Of a stretch of 64,000 nucleotides of DNA, positions 44,329-53,416 are shown one piece after another. Numbering within the stretch: the stretch's first letter is position 1; each line of letters starts with the position of its first letter. Position numbers and translations under genes: made by a program. The stretch comes from Treponema rectale. GTDB lineage: Bacteria > Spirochaetota > Spirochaetia > Treponematales > Treponemataceae. The DNA is taken from NCBI RefSeq assembly GCF_014202035.1, contig NZ_JACHFR010000002.1, forward strand, positions 701,816 to 765,815, given 5' to 3'. A model generated the notes under the pieces. That model saw only the letters and a program-made list of their open reading frames with translations, did not search any database and was not told where the DNA came from.

Positions 44329-45054
44329 TTATTTGTAAATTAAGAATATTGCCGGAATTTTATTTATTTCAGGTACTTCTGATTTTTTCCATTCAGCAAT
44401 TGTTTTAGTATGAATGTACTCGGCTTCAGTAGTAATTCCGCAGGCTATGCAGAGTCTTGTATCCGGTCTGCAGCTCTGGAGTATGGTTTCAAACATTTTT
44501 ATGTTTCTGTAAGGTGCTTCTATAAAAAGCTGAGTCTGATTTTCTTTGCAGGCTCTCGCTTCCAGCTGACGTATTTTTTGTGCCCGTTCTGCCGGTTTTA
44601 CAGGAAGGTAGCCGTTAAATGCAAAACTCTGACCGTTAAATCCGCTGGCCATTACCGCCATGATCATTGAAGAAGGACCGACTAAAGGAATTACATCCAG
44701 ATTTTTTTTCTGGGCCATTTCTACAACTGCTGCACCCGGGTCTGCAACTGCAGGACATCCCGCTTCTGAAATTACCCCCATCGGACGTTTGTGTTTTATA
44801 AGGGGATCCAGAAAATGTGATATTGTTTTTAAGTCCGTGTGTTCATTTAATTCTGTAAAGTTAAAGTCTTCTATGGGAAGTGAAGAATCTGTCTGAGCCA
44901 GAAACCTTCTTGCGGATTTAGTATTTTCTACAATAAAGTCTTTTATTCCGCGAATAATCGTCGTGTTGTAGGATGGAAGAACTTTGTCTATTGCCGTATC
45001 GCCTAAGGTAACAGGAATAAGGTACAGCGCCGGTTTAATTTTTTCGTCTGACAT
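44329..45054 (-). CDS. RsmI-like SAM-dependent methylase (tetrapyrrole methylase fold)
   Basis: The 241-aa product has the tetrapyrrole-methylase layout: YLIPVTLGD at the start, then SEAGCPAVADPGAAVVEMA, LVGPSSMIMAVMASGFNGQ and FIEAPYRN. It resembles the short RsmI relatives that act on ribosomal RNA, which are smaller than classical RsmI (about 280 aa). The exact target is not certain. No ribosome site is visible before the ATG; TACACT lies 8 nt upstream. It is probably co-transcribed with aroK. Confidence 0.85.
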   Translation of the reverse strand: MSDEKIKPALYLIPVTLGDTAIDKVLPSYNTTIIRGIKDFIVENTKSARRFLAQTDSSLPIEDFNFTELNEHTDLKTISHFLDPLIKHKRPMGVISEAGCPAVADPGAAVVEMAQKKNLDVIPLVGPSSMIMAVMASGFNGQSFAFNGYLPVKPAERAQKIRQLEARACKENQTQLFIEAPYRNIKMFETILQSCRPDTRLCIACGITTEAEYIHTKTIAEWKKSEVPEINKIPAIFLIYK

Positions 45055-45187
45055 TTAGGAGTAGTGTATCATATAAAAATAATTTTTACAGTCTCTTTTT
45101 AACTGTATCCTGTCGCAGTCTTTAAGAAAAAGAATGACCTCGGGGACTTGAATCTGTTATAATTAAAAAAAATATGTTTAATTAGTA

Positions 45188-45216
45188 TTGACAAATAATT
45201 GCATACAACCTATTAT
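45188..45216 (+). promoter_or_regulatory. trxB promoter
   Basis: Consensus TTGACA, exactly 17 bp, TATTAT. It lies in the divergent gap between the RsmI-like gene and trxB. Confidence 0.85.
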
Positions 45217-45251
45217 TTAATTGTACACAATCTTTTAGCAGGAGAAGACAG

Positions 45252-46124
45252 ATGGAAAATATTCAGGATGAAGTTTTTGATGCAGCTGTAATCGGTACGG
45301 GCCCTGCAGGAATTTCTGCAGCAATTACTCTTACCGTCAGAAATAAGAAAGTTCTTCTTCTCGGGTCCCGCAGTTTAAGTGATAAAATCAGCAAGGCTCA
45401 TGCAGTACGTAATTATCCGGGGCTTCCGGAAATTGCCGGAAATGATTTTCAGAAAAAGATGCTTGAACATCTGGATGTTCTGGGGATTCCTGTTACTGAA
45501 GATCAGATAACTGCCTGCTATGCTCTTGGAGATACGTTCAGTCTTACAGGCCGTTCTTCCAGGACTTATACTGCAAAAACTGTAATCATTGCCAGCGGAA
45601 TAAATTTCGGAAAGCCTTTTGAAGGAGAAGAACAGTTCCTTGGCCGCGGGGTAAGTTATTGTGCAACCTGTGATGCTGCTCTTTATAAAAATAAAACAGT
45701 TGCAGTTGTTGCTCAGACAGAAAAAGAAGAAAGTGAAGCTGCTTTTCTTGCGGAAAACTGTGCTGAAGTTTATTACATTCCCATGTATAAAAAAGAAGAT
45801 ATTCATTTTGAATCTTCTAAGGTAAAAGTTATACAGGATGCCGTTGTTTCTGTAAGCGGCGGTATGAAAGTACAGAAACTTGTTCTTAAAAATCAGGAAC
45901 TGGATGTTGACGGAGTATTTATTCTTCGTGACAGCGTAAAGCCTTCCCAGCTTGTTCCCGGAATTGAACTTGACGGAAATCATATTGCAGTTGACCGTCA
46001 GTGCAGGACAAACTTAAAAGGCTGCTTTGCCTGTGGTGACATAACCGGTGCTCCATATCAGTATATAAAAGCTGCGGGAGAAGGAAATGTTGCAGCCCTT
46101 AGTGCTGTGGAATATCTTAAATAA
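45252..46124 (+). CDS. trxB: Thioredoxin reductase-like flavoprotein lacking NADPH motifs
   Basis: The 290-aa product has the FAD site GTGPAGISAAITL, the redox-active CATCDAAL and the C-terminal GCFACGDITG of low-molecular-weight thioredoxin reductases. The second dinucleotide-binding site is lost: where TrxB has GGGDSA the sequence reads VVAQTEKEESE, and the HRR motif is replaced by IPMYKK. Such loss is known for ferredoxin-dependent thioredoxin reductases of clostridia. It should reduce the thioredoxin encoded 55 bp downstream, perhaps with ferredoxin as donor. The length is about 20 residues shorter than NADPH enzymes. Confidence 0.9.
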   Translation: MENIQDEVFDAAVIGTGPAGISAAITLTVRNKKVLLLGSRSLSDKISKAHAVRNYPGLPEIAGNDFQKKMLEHLDVLGIPVTEDQITACYALGDTFSLTGRSSRTYTAKTVIIASGINFGKPFEGEEQFLGRGVSYCATCDAALYKNKTVAVVAQTEKEESEAAFLAENCAEVYYIPMYKKEDIHFESSKVKVIQDAVVSVSGGMKVQKLVLKNQELDVDGVFILRDSVKPSQLVPGIELDGNHIAVDRQCRTNLKGCFACGDITGAPYQYIKAAGEGNVAALSAVEYLK

Positions 46125-46179
46125 AAAGTAAAGTCGGGTTGCATTGCAACTGTAAAAAAATATAAAACAGGAGACTATT

Positions 46180-46485
46180 ATGGTAAAACAGATTTCAGAG
46201 TCAGAATTTGATGAAGCAGTAAAAAGCGGCGTTAGTGCAGTTGATTTTTCTGCAGTGTGGTGCGGTCCATGCAAAATGCTTGGTCCTGTATTTGAAAAGA
46301 TTTCTGAAAAGTATGAAGGCAAGATTAATTTCTACAAAGTTGATGTAGATGAAGCTCCAAACCTCTGTCAGAAACTTGGAATCATGAGTGTTCCTGCAGT
46401 GTATCTGTTTAAGGATGGGGCACAGGTTGCAACAAACATTGGTTTTGTCCCGGAAGCTCAGCTTGAAGCCTTCATTACACAGTAG
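46180..46485 (+). CDS. trxA: Thioredoxin
   Basis: The 101-aa product has the active site VWCGPCKML, the cis-proline segment MSVPAVYLF and standard length. It reduces protein disulfides in the cytoplasm and is presumably recycled by the reductase encoded just before it. It has an AGGAGA ribosome site and is followed by a strong bidirectional terminator. Confidence 0.97.
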   Translation: MVKQISESEFDEAVKSGVSAVDFSAVWCGPCKMLGPVFEKISEKYEGKINFYKVDVDEAPNLCQKLGIMSVPAVYLFKDGAQVATNIGFVPEAQLEAFITQ

Positions 46486-46512
46486 TCAGGTTTTATTGAG
46501 TTAAAAAAAAAA

Positions 46513-46567
46513 GCTGTTCCTGTCCGAATCTTAAGTTTGTAAAAAAACTTACTTCATCAGAAACAGC
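46513..46567. terminator. Bidirectional terminator between trxA and ackA
   Basis: Arms GCTGTTCCTG and CAGAAACAGC (one mismatch) with a second hairpin TAAGTT/AACTTA inside the loop. An A run precedes and a T run follows, so it serves both convergent genes. Confidence 0.88.
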
Positions 46568-46594
46568 CTTTTTTTATTTTATATTAGTTTTTTT

Positions 46595-47938
46595 TTATTT
46601 TCCGATAATGTCTCTTGCAAGGATCTTTGCAATGTTAGGACGCTTTACCAGATCTCCCTTAAGACCTTCTTCACGTGCTTTGTTTACGTAAGCCGGATCC
46701 TGGAAGCTGTACTTGAAGTTTGTATGAACGTCATAAGTTCCCTTCATGAGGGCATAAGCATCTTCTGTCATAACAAGCTCTTCGTCTGTAGGAATAACAA
46801 AAATCTTTGTTTTTGAATCATCTGCATGAATGTAAGTTTCTGCATTTCCAGTGAAAGACCATTCATTGCGCTGTGCATCAATCTTGATACCGTAGTTTTC
46901 AAGTCCTGAACATGCCTTCATACGTGTGATTGGTCCGCGTTCTCCTACACCGGCTGTCCATACAATTGCATCAACATGACCGAGTTCAGCCATAAATGCA
47001 CCGATGTACTTCTTGATGCGGAGGGCTTCCATTTCGATAGAAAGCTGGCAGAGTTTGTCTCCTTTTGCAGCGTCAATTTCGATATCGCGGCGGTCAGAAT
47101 ATTTTCCTGTAATACCAAGACATCCGCACTTCTTATTTAAAGCTTTGTCCATTTCGTCAGCAGACATTCCAGTTTTGCGCATGATGTAGAAAGGAAGGGC
47201 AGGGTCAAGATCTCCGGAACGGGTTCCCATTACGAGACCTTCGAGAGGTGTAATACCCATTGTTGTATCGTAGCAGACACCGTTTTTAACGGCACACATT
47301 GAAGAACCGTTTCCGATGTGGCAGATGATGAGGTTGCAGTCTTTAGGATCTTTTCCAAGAAGTACTGCAGCGCGTTTTGCTGTGTAAAGGAAGGAAGTTC
47401 CATGGAAACCGTAGCGGCGTGCTGCATACTTTTCGTACCATTCACGTGGAATTGCATACTGGAAAGTTTCTTCCGGCATTGTCTGGTGCCATGCTGTATC
47501 CATGATTGCTGAATGAGGAACATTTGGCATTACTTTCTGTGCTGCTTCAATACCCATGATGTTTGCAGGCATGTGAAGAGGACCAAGATCTACAACTTCA
47601 CGGAATCCGTCAAGAACTTCCGGTGTAATGAGAACTGATTTTGTGAATTTTTCTCCGCCATGAAGTACACGGTGTCCTACAGCTCCGATTTCGTCCATGG
47701 ATTTGATTACGCCTACTTCCGGGTCTGTTATTTCTTTGATGATAAGTTCAATTGCTTCTTTGTGGGTAGGGCATGGGCTTGTGATTTCAGTTTTCTTTCC
47801 TTTTGCTTTGTGTGTGATGCAGGAACCTTCAATTCCGATGCGTTCAACTACACCGTTTGCCATAACTTCTTTGTTGTCCCAGTCATAAACCTGGTACTTT
47901 GCAGAGGATGAACCGCAGTTCAATGTTAAGATTACCAT
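46595..47938 (-). CDS. ackA: Acetate kinase
   Basis: The 447-aa product shows the acetate kinase signatures [51 protein letters not shown] and GTRSGDLDP. It converts acetyl phosphate and ADP to acetate and ATP, the energy-yielding last step of sugar fermentation to acetate. It is somewhat longer than the usual ~400 residues, mostly from internal loops. No phosphotransacetylase gene is adjacent. It has an AGGAAAG site. Confidence 0.98.
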   Translation of the reverse strand: MVILTLNCGSSSAKYQVYDWDNKEVMANGVVERIGIEGSCITHKAKGKKTEITSPCPTHKEAIELIIKEITDPEVGVIKSMDEIGAVGHRVLHGGEKFTKSVLITPEVLDGFREVVDLGPLHMPANIMGIEAAQKVMPNVPHSAIMDTAWHQTMPEETFQYAIPREWYEKYAARRYGFHGTSFLYTAKRAAVLLGKDPKDCNLIICHIGNGSSMCAVKNGVCYDTTMGITPLEGLVMGTRSGDLDPALPFYIMRKTGMSADEMDKALNKKCGCLGITGKYSDRRDIEIDAAKGDKLCQLSIEMEALRIKKYIGAFMAELGHVDAIVWTAGVGERGPITRMKACSGLENYGIKIDAQRNEWSFTGNAETYIHADDSKTKIFVIPTDEELVMTEDAYALMKGTYDVHTNFKYSFQDPAYVNKAREEGLKGDLVKRPNIAKILARDIIGK

Positions 47939-48066
47939 AATTTCTTTCCTGAAAAATAGAATTGATAGAATGTGGGTGGGTGTCTGTCAGGATTAGCGAG
48001 GCAGGCAGGGCACTCAGATATTCACATAGTATAAAAAAAAATCCTGCTCTTTTCAACCAAAGAAAG

Positions 48067-48258
48067 GGGATGACCAATAAGTTCAAAAACTGTCATTTTC
48101 GGGCTGTCAACAACTTTTTATAAGTGTCATTTTCGGGGTTGACCCGAAAATCCCCCCTGCGTGAGATTGCCCGGTCAAGCCGGGCAATGACAGGGGAGAC
48201 AAGTAGGGCAATGACAGGGTGTCGAGCACGGCAATGACTCATACTTATTGGACAGCCC
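48067..48258. repeat. Dispersed hairpin-repeat block, copy 3
   Basis: Inverted relative to the block at 8995-9264 and nearly the same in layout. It has arms ATTTTCGGG/CCCGAAAAT (about 48128-48151), ATTGCCCGG/CCGGGCAAT (48165-48188), and half units ending GGCAATGAC. It occupies most of the 335-bp gap 47939-48273 between ackA and the ligase gene; the remaining part holds nothing I recognise. Confidence 0.85.
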
Positions 48259-48273
48259 GTGTGTTTACTTTAA

Positions 48274-50130
48274 TCAGCCCCTTCTTAAGAAGCCTGTTTC
48301 AAGATCTATTTTTGCACGTTCCTTCATCTGGTAGTGCATTTTTTTGCCTGTAGCCGTGCGGGGAATTTCTTTTATTATTGCGTAATAGCGCGGCCGTTTA
48401 TACTTTGACAGCATGGGACTGTTTTTGCAGAACTCAGAAATTTCTTCAATAGTAACGGAAGGATCTTCGGCAACTATATATGCAGCGACAGCCTGTCCAC
48501 GGATTTTGTCAGGAACTGAAGTAACTATGCAGTCCTTTACTTTGGGATGTTCGTTTACAGCTTCTTCAATTTGTGTCGGGTAAATGTTTTCTCCGCTGAC
48601 AACCATCATGTCGTCTTTTCTTCCCCTGATTGTAACAACCCAGTTTTCATCCCAGGTTCCGGTGTCTCCAGTGTAGTACCAGCCTTTATAGTAACGTTCC
48701 TGCGTTATTTTTTCATTCTTGTAATATGAGCAGGAAGATTTTGCCGGACTTTTTATGATTATTTCTCCTTCAGAAATGCGGTCATGTTCTTCCATTTCTT
48801 CCGGTTCTGCGCGACGGTCTTCGTATATTTTTACTACGCGGACTTCATCATCAATACAGCTGCTTCCTACTGAACCTGCTCCATCCGGCAGGTCATACGG
48901 GCGTAAGAAAGAGTTCCAGAAGGTTTCTGTAGTTCCATAACCGTTGAAAATATTTGGAGTAAGGGCGTTACTGTATCTGATGCAGTCTGATCTGCTTAAG
49001 GGTGCTCCCATTGTGATGATACCCTTAAGGGATGAAATGTCTTTTTTATCTCTTTCCTGAATTTTAGAAAGCATTTCAAGATTTGCCGGTGCGCCCATTA
49101 AAAAGGTAATCTTGTATTTTGAAGTCCAGTCAAGAACCGTCTGAGGTTTGAAATTCCTCATTACAACAATTGATGCACCTACATAAAAAGCCGGTCCGGG
49201 ACCTGCACAGTGACATCCTCCTCTGTGAAACCATGGAGTCATGTTAAGTGTTCTGTCCAGCCTGCTGAGTGGATACTGCATTATAACGTCATGAGCAGAA
49301 AGAACTTCATTTATGTCATTGATTGGAACTGATTTAGGAAGTGCCGTTGTTCCTGATGTACACAGTCTGAGAACTTCATCATAAATATGAGGCCTGCATT
49401 CCATCTGCGGGTCTGTGTCAGGCATGGACTTTATGAAGTCTCCGTATGAAATCTGTCCTTCAGGAACTGAAATTTTTTCTATATTATCTGCCAGTATTAC
49501 TACTGCCGGTTTATGCTCAGAAAGTTTTACGGCCTGTGTTACAACTTCTGATGCGTTTGCTGAATAAATGATTGCCTTAGGTTTGTTGTGGTCTATGAGA
49601 AGTGCCATTTCTCCTGCTGCAAGCTGGGCATTGGCTGCAAGAAGTATTGCACCTATTTTCCTTGGAGCTATATAACTGATTGCAAAGGAAGGACTGTTTC
49701 TTAAAGCTGCCATAACGACATCGTTTTTTCCAAGACCTGCATTTTTAAGAGCAGCAGCAAACTTATTTGCTTCACTGTTAAGCTGTTCGTAGGTTAATGT
49801 AAGGTTCTGGTCAGGATCGATTAAGGCAGTTGATTTAGAGTAACGCCTTACATTGCGCATGAAGCCGTTGAGCCAGGTGTATTCATGCTCAAAGGTATCA
49901 CGAAACATACGGTCATCGTAGGTTCTGTTAATCATTTCGTTTGTGTGCATTTCGCCTTTGTTTTTTATAAGTTTTCCGGAATTAATCAGTTCTTTTACGT
50001 AATTAGAAACTGTCTGTCTTGTCAGTTTGCAGTGTACGGCAAGTTCCTTGAATGATATTGAAGGTTTAGAACTTATGCTTTGAAGGATTTTTTGAAGGAT
50101 ATCAGATTTTTTTGTTTGTGTCAGTTTCAT
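48274..50130 (-). CDS. Winged-helix/acyl-CoA ligase fusion
   Basis: The 618-aa product begins with a helix-turn-helix domain (about 8-58: SFKELAVHCKLTRQTVSNYV), followed directly by a full acyl-CoA synthetase of the ANL superfamily. Ligase motifs are the P-loop TSGTTALPKS (258-267; usual G replaced by A), NGYGTTET, YYTGDTG, RGRKDDMMVVSGENIYP and the catalytic lysine in RTATGKK. It should activate a carboxylic acid with ATP and CoA, while the front end looks DNA-binding. It may be a metabolite-responsive regulator or a self-regulated enzyme. There is no Shine-Dalgarno site; TATTAT lies 6 nt before the ATG. Confidence 0.88.
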   Translation of the reverse strand: MKLTQTKKSDILQKILQSISSKPSISFKELAVHCKLTRQTVSNYVKELINSGKLIKNKGEMHTNEMINRTYDDRMFRDTFEHEYTWLNGFMRNVRRYSKSTALIDPDQNLTLTYEQLNSEANKFAAALKNAGLGKNDVVMAALRNSPSFAISYIAPRKIGAILLAANAQLAAGEMALLIDHNKPKAIIYSANASEVVTQAVKLSEHKPAVVILADNIEKISVPEGQISYGDFIKSMPDTDPQMECRPHIYDEVLRLCTSGTTALPKSVPINDINEVLSAHDVIMQYPLSRLDRTLNMTPWFHRGGCHCAGPGPAFYVGASIVVMRNFKPQTVLDWTSKYKITFLMGAPANLEMLSKIQERDKKDISSLKGIITMGAPLSRSDCIRYSNALTPNIFNGYGTTETFWNSFLRPYDLPDGAGSVGSSCIDDEVRVVKIYEDRRAEPEEMEEHDRISEGEIIIKSPAKSSCSYYKNEKITQERYYKGWYYTGDTGTWDENWVVTIRGRKDDMMVVSGENIYPTQIEEAVNEHPKVKDCIVTSVPDKIRGQAVAAYIVAEDPSVTIEEISEFCKNSPMLSKYKRPRYYAIIKEIPRTATGKKMHYQMKERAKIDLETGFLRRG

Positions 50131-50136
50131 TCTGAA

Positions 50137-50165
50137 ATAATACTTATTACAACAGGAGAAGTCAA
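50137..50165 (-). promoter_or_regulatory. Promoter of the ligase fusion, predicted leaderless
   Basis: On the minus strand TTGACT, 17 bp, TATTAT, then TTCAGA and the ATG. Spacing is ideal and the predicted start falls on the ATG. Confidence 0.75.
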
Positions 50166-50233
50166 CTTTAGAAAATGTAAAGTTTATTTTAACATTTTGT
50201 GTTAGTTTAAGCAGACTGAGAGTGTAAAAAAAA

Positions 50234-50261
50234 GGTGCCGGAAGATAATACTTCAGACACC
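50234..50261 (-). terminator. Terminator of the Tyr/Asp-tailed lipoprotein gene
   Basis: Imperfect arms GGTGCCGGAAG/CTTCAGACACC (9 of 11 paired), followed on the minus strand by eight T residues. Confidence 0.8.
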
Positions 50262-50293
50262 TTCAGTTTTTGTCGTATTGCCGCTATTTGTGA

Positions 50294-51577
50294 TTAGAAT
50301 CCGTAATCGTAATCATAGTTATAGTTGTAATCATCATAGTTATAGCTGTAATCATCATAGCCGTAACTGTAATCATCATAGTCGTATGATTTTTTCTTTG
50401 AACCGAAAGCTTCGTTTAGTTTATCATTGAGTTCGTATTTGTCAGAAAACTCCATAAGCTGCTGGTACAGTTCATAAGTATTTTTTGCATCTAAGAAGGC
50501 ATAAGTTTCTTTATTGTCATCATCATAGAATTTAATTGAAAGAGAAATGTTAATGCCGTCAAAGAGTTTTTCAAAGTCTGCTTTTGGAATTTCTTTTCCT
50601 TCTTTTAAATCCTCAAGCACAGAAGAATTGTCTGTTATTTTTGAAATAGCATCGTTATTTTCTTTTGCGGAGAAGTTAAATGTGAGAATTGCTTTTCCAC
50701 CTACACCATTTGGTGCTGCAAATGAAAGGGCTGAAGAAAGGGAAACTTTAACTGCAGCATTGAAGTTTTCCGGAGGCATGCTGGTGCCTTTAAAAGCTCC
50801 GTCTGCGCCTGCAGAAGCTTTTATAGAAAAATACTTCAACATTGAATCGTCAATTTCAAATTCTGCCGGGTCCAGAGCAAGGGAAGCAGATATTCCTGCA
50901 CTGAAGTTTCCGTTAACTTTTTTATCACTTCCAGAAACTGATACGTCAGCAGAAGCGTTGTCTATAGAAAAAGAAAGACCGTCGATTTTAGTACTGATTT
51001 GACCATAACCAGAGCCTTTTATTAAGCCTGAGTTGTTCTTTGGATCTTTTTTTACTTTTGCTGCTACTTTTATTCCAGGAATGTTTACCATCATTCCTTC
51101 CGGTAAATCTGTTGCTTTTCCAGGTGCAGTTGACCATTCAAAATTCGTATTTCCTTTTCTTTGTAAGTCCATGAATGCCTGCTGTGCATCTTCCTGAAAG
51201 TCCTGAACTGACTGAGCAAGTTTATTGAGGTATTCACTTCTTTCAAAAGCTCTTCTGTACTGAGAGGCTGTTCTTGCTTTTGCAAGGTAAATATTTGTAT
51301 TGCTGTGAACTTCCGAAAGCAGATTGCCAAAGGAGTTTTCAATAAAGTCAATCAGTGGATCAGACTTTGCTGAAGAAATAGATTTTGCAGCAGAGATAAT
51401 GTATGAATCATCCTTGATGAATTTTTTGGCACCGCTGCCTGGTACTGATTCTGCTGAAATGGCAGAGACTGTTCTTACGGAACCGGCCCCTGAAGATGAA
51501 GATTCTTCATTCTCTTTAGAACATGAAGAAAAAATGAATGCTGATAAAAGTGCTGTTGCAAGCAGTATTTTTTTCAT
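50294..51577 (-). CDS. Lipoprotein with Tyr/Asp-rich tail, distant member of a three-gene family
   Basis: The 427-aa product has lipobox FIFSSC and a Ser-rich linker. The body resembles the secreted proteins at 58353 and 59639: SDPLIDFIENSFGN matches their ADPLIGFFLN, LALDPAEFE matches VVLDPAKAL, and LSIKFYDDDNKETYAFLDAK matches HIGQEYYNDKNQLTYVAVDE. The last 30 residues are almost only Tyr, Asp, Asn, Ser and Gly (YDDYSYGYDDYSYNYDD). I do not recognise the family. It is likely an outer-envelope protein with an exposed aromatic/acidic tail. An ACTCTCC-complement AGGAGAG ribosome site precedes the ATG. Confidence 0.8.
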   Translation of the reverse strand: MKKILLATALLSAFIFSSCSKENEESSSSGAGSVRTVSAISAESVPGSGAKKFIKDDSYIISAAKSISSAKSDPLIDFIENSFGNLLSEVHSNTNIYLAKARTASQYRRAFERSEYLNKLAQSVQDFQEDAQQAFMDLQRKGNTNFEWSTAPGKATDLPEGMMVNIPGIKVAAKVKKDPKNNSGLIKGSGYGQISTKIDGLSFSIDNASADVSVSGSDKKVNGNFSAGISASLALDPAEFEIDDSMLKYFSIKASAGADGAFKGTSMPPENFNAAVKVSLSSALSFAAPNGVGGKAILTFNFSAKENNDAISKITDNSSVLEDLKEGKEIPKADFEKLFDGINISLSIKFYDDDNKETYAFLDAKNTYELYQQLMEFSDKYELNDKLNEAFGSKKKSYDYDDYSYGYDDYSYNYDDYNYNYDYDYGF

Positions 51578-51680
51578 TTGACTCTCCTTAATTTACGATG
51601 TTAATCATCTGATTTTTAAAATAATACAAGAATAATGTTTTTTTGTGTAGTATTTTAAAATTCAGTTAAATATATATAGT

Positions 51681-52220
51681 ATGAAAAGAAATATTTTTTT
51701 TATAAGCCTTGTATTTGTCTTTGTCATGGTTTTTTCTGCCTGCAGTTTTTATGAGAATAAGGAGCAGACGGTACTTTCCCTGAAAGTTCCGGAGGAGTTT
51801 TCTGATGAGGAGTACTGGATTGTGGAGTACTTTGACAGGAACCGCAGGTTTTGTACAGTAAAAGTCTGCCGGAATGATTCTTTTTCTGTTGCTGTTGCCA
51901 GAAATGCAGCCTGTGCCTTTTCTGCAAGACCGTCAGAAGGTGGAAAGGTAAAAACAGAATGTGTTTTAGGAACGGTGTATCCTTACGGCTCTGTTTTAAC
52001 CAGGGAGGGCTGTCTTGCTTCCTGTGTTTATAATGCTCTGGTGCGTGCCGGCAAAAATAATACGGAAGAACTTTTTGATTTCTTAGACCGCTTTAACTGG
52101 AAAAAATTAATGGAAGAGTGTGCCCGGCATCCTGATACTGTTTATGACCTGGACAGGATAATAAAAGCTGTTGCTGCCGGAACTTTTAAAAAAGGTGATT
52201 TAAAACCATTGGAAAAATAG
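51681..52220 (+). CDS. Small lipoprotein of unknown function
   Basis: The 179-aa product has a lipoprotein signal with lipobox VFSAC. The mature part starts with a beta-rich domain containing five cysteines and ends in a helical segment (ELFDFLDRFNWKKLMEECAR). I do not recognise it. No Shine-Dalgarno site lies before the ATG; AT-rich TATATATAGT directly precedes it, so it may be another leaderless gene. The next lipoprotein gene follows 23 bp later. Confidence 0.75.
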   Translation: MKRNIFFISLVFVFVMVFSACSFYENKEQTVLSLKVPEEFSDEEYWIVEYFDRNRRFCTVKVCRNDSFSVAVARNAACAFSARPSEGGKVKTECVLGTVYPYGSVLTREGCLASCVYNALVRAGKNNTEELFDFLDRFNWKKLMEECARHPDTVYDLDRIIKAVAAGTFKKGDLKPLEK

Positions 52221-52237
52221 CCGGAAGTCTGTACACT
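52209..52237 (+). promoter_or_regulatory. Possible promoter inside the end of the previous gene
   Basis: TTGGAA, exactly 17 bp, TACACT, then TAGAGT and the ATG at 52244. This predicts a leaderless start. Confidence 0.5.
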
Positions 52238-52243
52238 TAGAGT

Positions 52244-53416
52244 ATGAGAAAAAATCTTTCTGGAATGGTAAAGTTTGTATTTTTTGCAGCAGCGACTGCT
52301 TTTTGTTTTTCTGCCTGCAGTAAAAAAAATACTCGTACTGTTTCCCGTTCAATGCAGAATATCCGTCAGATTGAAGAACTTCACGTAAGTCATGAGTGGT
52401 TTTGTTTTGACGGAAACTCCATAAAAGAAACGGAACTTCCGTCTGTTTCTGCAAGTGCTTCGGAAAAACCATGGACGGAAGCTGTGCGTATCAGTTGTGC
52501 AGCCAGTGTTCCGGAATCAGAAAATTCTCTTTATAAAGCCTATGCCCTGGTAAACAGATGCGGACTTATCGGGTTTACGGAAGATGGAGCGGATTTGTTC
52601 TGTGACAATTCTCTTTTTCTGGACAGTTCCGTACAGGGACTTGTATTTTCTTCAGGCAGTCCTGTTTTTTATCTTTACCGCAGTACCTTTTTCTTTGATG
52701 AAAAAAAAGTTTCAAACGCAGCTTCCGGTGTTCAAACTGTAAGGCCATTCCTTGTAGAATTTGACAGCCGTTCAAAAAATTTTTATCCTCTGGTTTCTTA
52801 CGAAAACATGAATCTTGAAAAAGAAGATCAGGTAACAGGATGTTTCTGGAACGGAGATGTATGGGTTGTAGGGGTAAAAAACGGTTCTCAGAGTGAGATT
52901 CAGTTTAAGTATCTGTGGTGGAAGCCTCCTGTTGCTTTAGGAGATTTAAATCCTGCTTTGGGCGGAGAAAATTTCTTTATAAGAAAATCCAGTGAGCAGG
53001 AATATCTTTCTGTATGTCTTCCAAAACTTTTTGAGGAAGCACCTCTTGAGTTAAAGACTTTACTGAAGGCTTTGCCTGAAAGTTTTTCTTTTTACGTTTC
53101 GTATCGGGATGACAGTGGAACAACGCCTGTAAGTTATTATCATGAAGGCAAGAGCGAACAGAGTGTAAATGCAGTTGCAATGACTTCTGCCGGAAAATCT
53201 TATTCAGCAGTTGTTTTTGCTGATGGAACTGTATTTGTAAAAAAACTGGGATTTGATAAAGTCAGTGCATTCAGGCTGCCAAAACTTCCTGACGGATTTG
53301 TTTATGGAGAAGCAGCTGTTGCCGGAGACGTTATGTATGCCGCTTGGGAAGAAGGATCTTCATGGCAGACAAAACGTTCCGGTTTTATAAAAGTTAATCT
53401 TGCTGATATTTTATAA
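52244..53416 (+). CDS. Lipoprotein, possible beta-propeller-like, unknown function
   Basis: The 390-aa product has a lipoprotein signal with lipobox CFSACS. The mature part is beta-rich with repeated short strands and aromatic turns, such as LFFDE-like FFFDEKKV, VTGCFWNGDVWVVGVK and AVVFADGTVFVKKLG. That hints at a propeller-type fold, but I recognise no family. Its 3' end overlaps the convergent oligopeptide-binding gene by 23 bp. No ribosome site precedes the ATG. Confidence 0.75.
   Translation: MRKNLSGMVKFVFFAAATAFCFSACSKKNTRTVSRSMQNIRQIEELHVSHEWFCFDGNSIKETELPSVSASASEKPWTEAVRISCAASVPESENSLYKAYALVNRCGLIGFTEDGADLFCDNSLFLDSSVQGLVFSSGSPVFYLYRSTFFFDEKKVSNAASGVQTVRPFLVEFDSRSKNFYPLVSYENMNLEKEDQVTGCFWNGDVWVVGVKNGSQSEIQFKYLWWKPPVALGDLNPALGGENFFIRKSSEQEYLSVCLPKLFEEAPLELKTLLKALPESFSFYVSYRDDSGTTPVSYYHEGKSEQSVNAVAMTSAGKSYSAVVFADGTVFVKKLGFDKVSAFRLPKLPDGFVYGEAAVAGDVMYAAWEEGSSWQTKRSGFIKVNLADIL

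Noticed and set aside
45375-45983. 202-aa minus-strand frame opposite trxB
   Set aside because: Antisense shadow with low-complexity Phe/Asn/Ser composition.
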